NCBI RefSeq assembly: GCF_021168555.1
Contig: NZ_JAJOZS010000009.1
Coordinates: 1-64,000 of the forward strand
Direction: 5' to 3'
Origin: Stenotrophomonas sp. MMGLT7
GTDB lineage: Bacteria > Pseudomonadota > Gammaproteobacteria > Xanthomonadales > Xanthomonadaceae
DNA length: 64,000 bases
The translations under genes and the position numbers were made by a program. Each line of letters starts with the position of its first letter. Position 1 is the first letter of the stretch. The notes below the pieces were generated by a model, which saw nothing but the letters and a program-made list of their open reading frames with translations, ran no database searches and was not told the DNA's origin. Positions 63,692 to 64,000 of the stretch are shown one piece after another.

Positions 63692-64000
63692 ATGAACCGC
63701 CAACGGTTCCAGGTCATCGCCGTCGCGTCATTGCTCGCCGTGCTCGGCGCCGTCGTGCCACTGGTGATCTCGCTGCGGCTTTCCTGGTCGCAGTCCGTCG
63801 CCCAGCAGCAACAACAGCTGCACACGCTCGCCCTGCGCGCGCTGCAGCGCACCGGCAGCACGCTGGCCGATATCCGCGCCACGCTGGATGCACTGAACGC
63901 ACTGCAGGCCGCGCCCTGCTCGAGGGAACACGTGGCGCGCATGCGCGCGCTGGTGGTCGAGGCCTCGCCGGTGCTGGAGGCCGGCTACTTCGACGGCGGC
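63692..64000 (+). CDS. CSS-motif membrane protein, probably an EAL c-di-GMP phosphodiesterase (3' end missing)
   Basis: The first 103 codons lie in the window. An N-terminal membrane helix (VIAVASLLAVLGAVVPLVISL) leads into a periplasmic domain with a long helix (QQQQQLHTLALRALQRTGS). The stretch AAPCSREHVARMRALVVEASPVLEAGYFDGG, read here as APCSREHVARMRAL then SPVLEAGYF, matches the start of the CSS-motif domain, whose cysteines form a redox-sensitive disulfide. In known proteins this domain is followed by a second helix and a cytoplasmic EAL domain that degrades cyclic di-GMP. That part is outside the window, so the enzymatic call is inferred. Confidence 0.75.
   Translation, partial: MNRQRFQVIAVASLLAVLGAVVPLVISLRLSWSQSVAQQQQQLHTLALRALQRTGSTLADIRATLDALNALQAAPCSREHVARMRALVVEASPVLEAGYFDGG

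Overview
The window is GC-rich and very densely coded, with GTG and TTG starts, short stop/start overlaps and REP-like palindromes between genes. Gene content points to a gammaproteobacterium of the Xanthomonadaceae (Lysobacteraceae), probably Xanthomonas or a close relative. The strongest clue is a glycosyltransferase/ABC-exporter cluster lying exactly between etfA and metB, the known site of the variable LPS (O-antigen) locus in Xanthomonas. The species is not determined.

Layout. 1-2.5 kb: rfbB (cut by the window edge), divergent from etfBA. 2.7-13.5 kb: a compact LPS locus with an SDR sugar enzyme and a GtrB-type transferase on the plus strand, facing a minus-strand run of Wzm, Wzt, a giant methyltransferase/coiled-coil/GT2/GT4 protein, a polytopic YfhO-like protein, GtrA and a GT2. 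13.5-16.6 kb: metB and a cystathionine beta-synthase. 16.8-23.7 kb: small proteins, a DUF4398/OmpA-like pair, pilU, fumarylacetoacetase and maleylacetoacetate isomerase, and rhlE. 23.7-29.2 kb: a TonB-dependent receptor (TBDR) with an M14 peptidase. 29.4-32.8 kb: queD, a phasin followed by a double C-rich-loop hairpin, bioD, free-Met-R-sulfoxide reductase and a TfoX-C protein. 33-42.8 kb: a catecholate-siderophore uptake block (fepB-D-G-C, a beta-propeller protein, an exported IroE-like esterase, a FepA-type TBDR). 43-49.6 kb: gph, dinB, fabAB, an orphan FatB-like binding protein with a Fur-box-like site, and an SH3-type protein. 50-62.8 kb: prlC, then a five-gene minus-strand operon with a divergent MocR-type regulator. 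63-64 kb: gloA and the start of a CSS-motif protein, probably a c-di-GMP phosphodiesterase.

Most interesting region: 52.3-61.1 kb. A siderophore-type TBDR with a signalling domain is followed by a YddA/SbmA-type ABC transporter, a thioredoxin fused to an unfamiliar domain of about 280 residues (called X here), a free thioredoxin, and an S9 peptidase that carries a second copy of X at its N-terminus. The free thioredoxin stop overlaps the X-S9 start (TGATG), so the operon looks like a duplicated thioredoxin-X unit whose second copy was split and fused to a peptidase. One reading is import of a peptide through both membranes, followed by cytosolic reduction and hydrolysis. This is inference.

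The intergenic spaces hold several repeat families: a diverged ~300-bp pair (14.9 and 40.2 kb), MITE-like inverted-repeat elements (26.4, 47.0, 48.6 kb), paired REP palindromes (43.9, 52.2 kb), and a long inverted repeat (49.85 kb). I recognised no transposase, tRNA, rRNA or CRISPR array.
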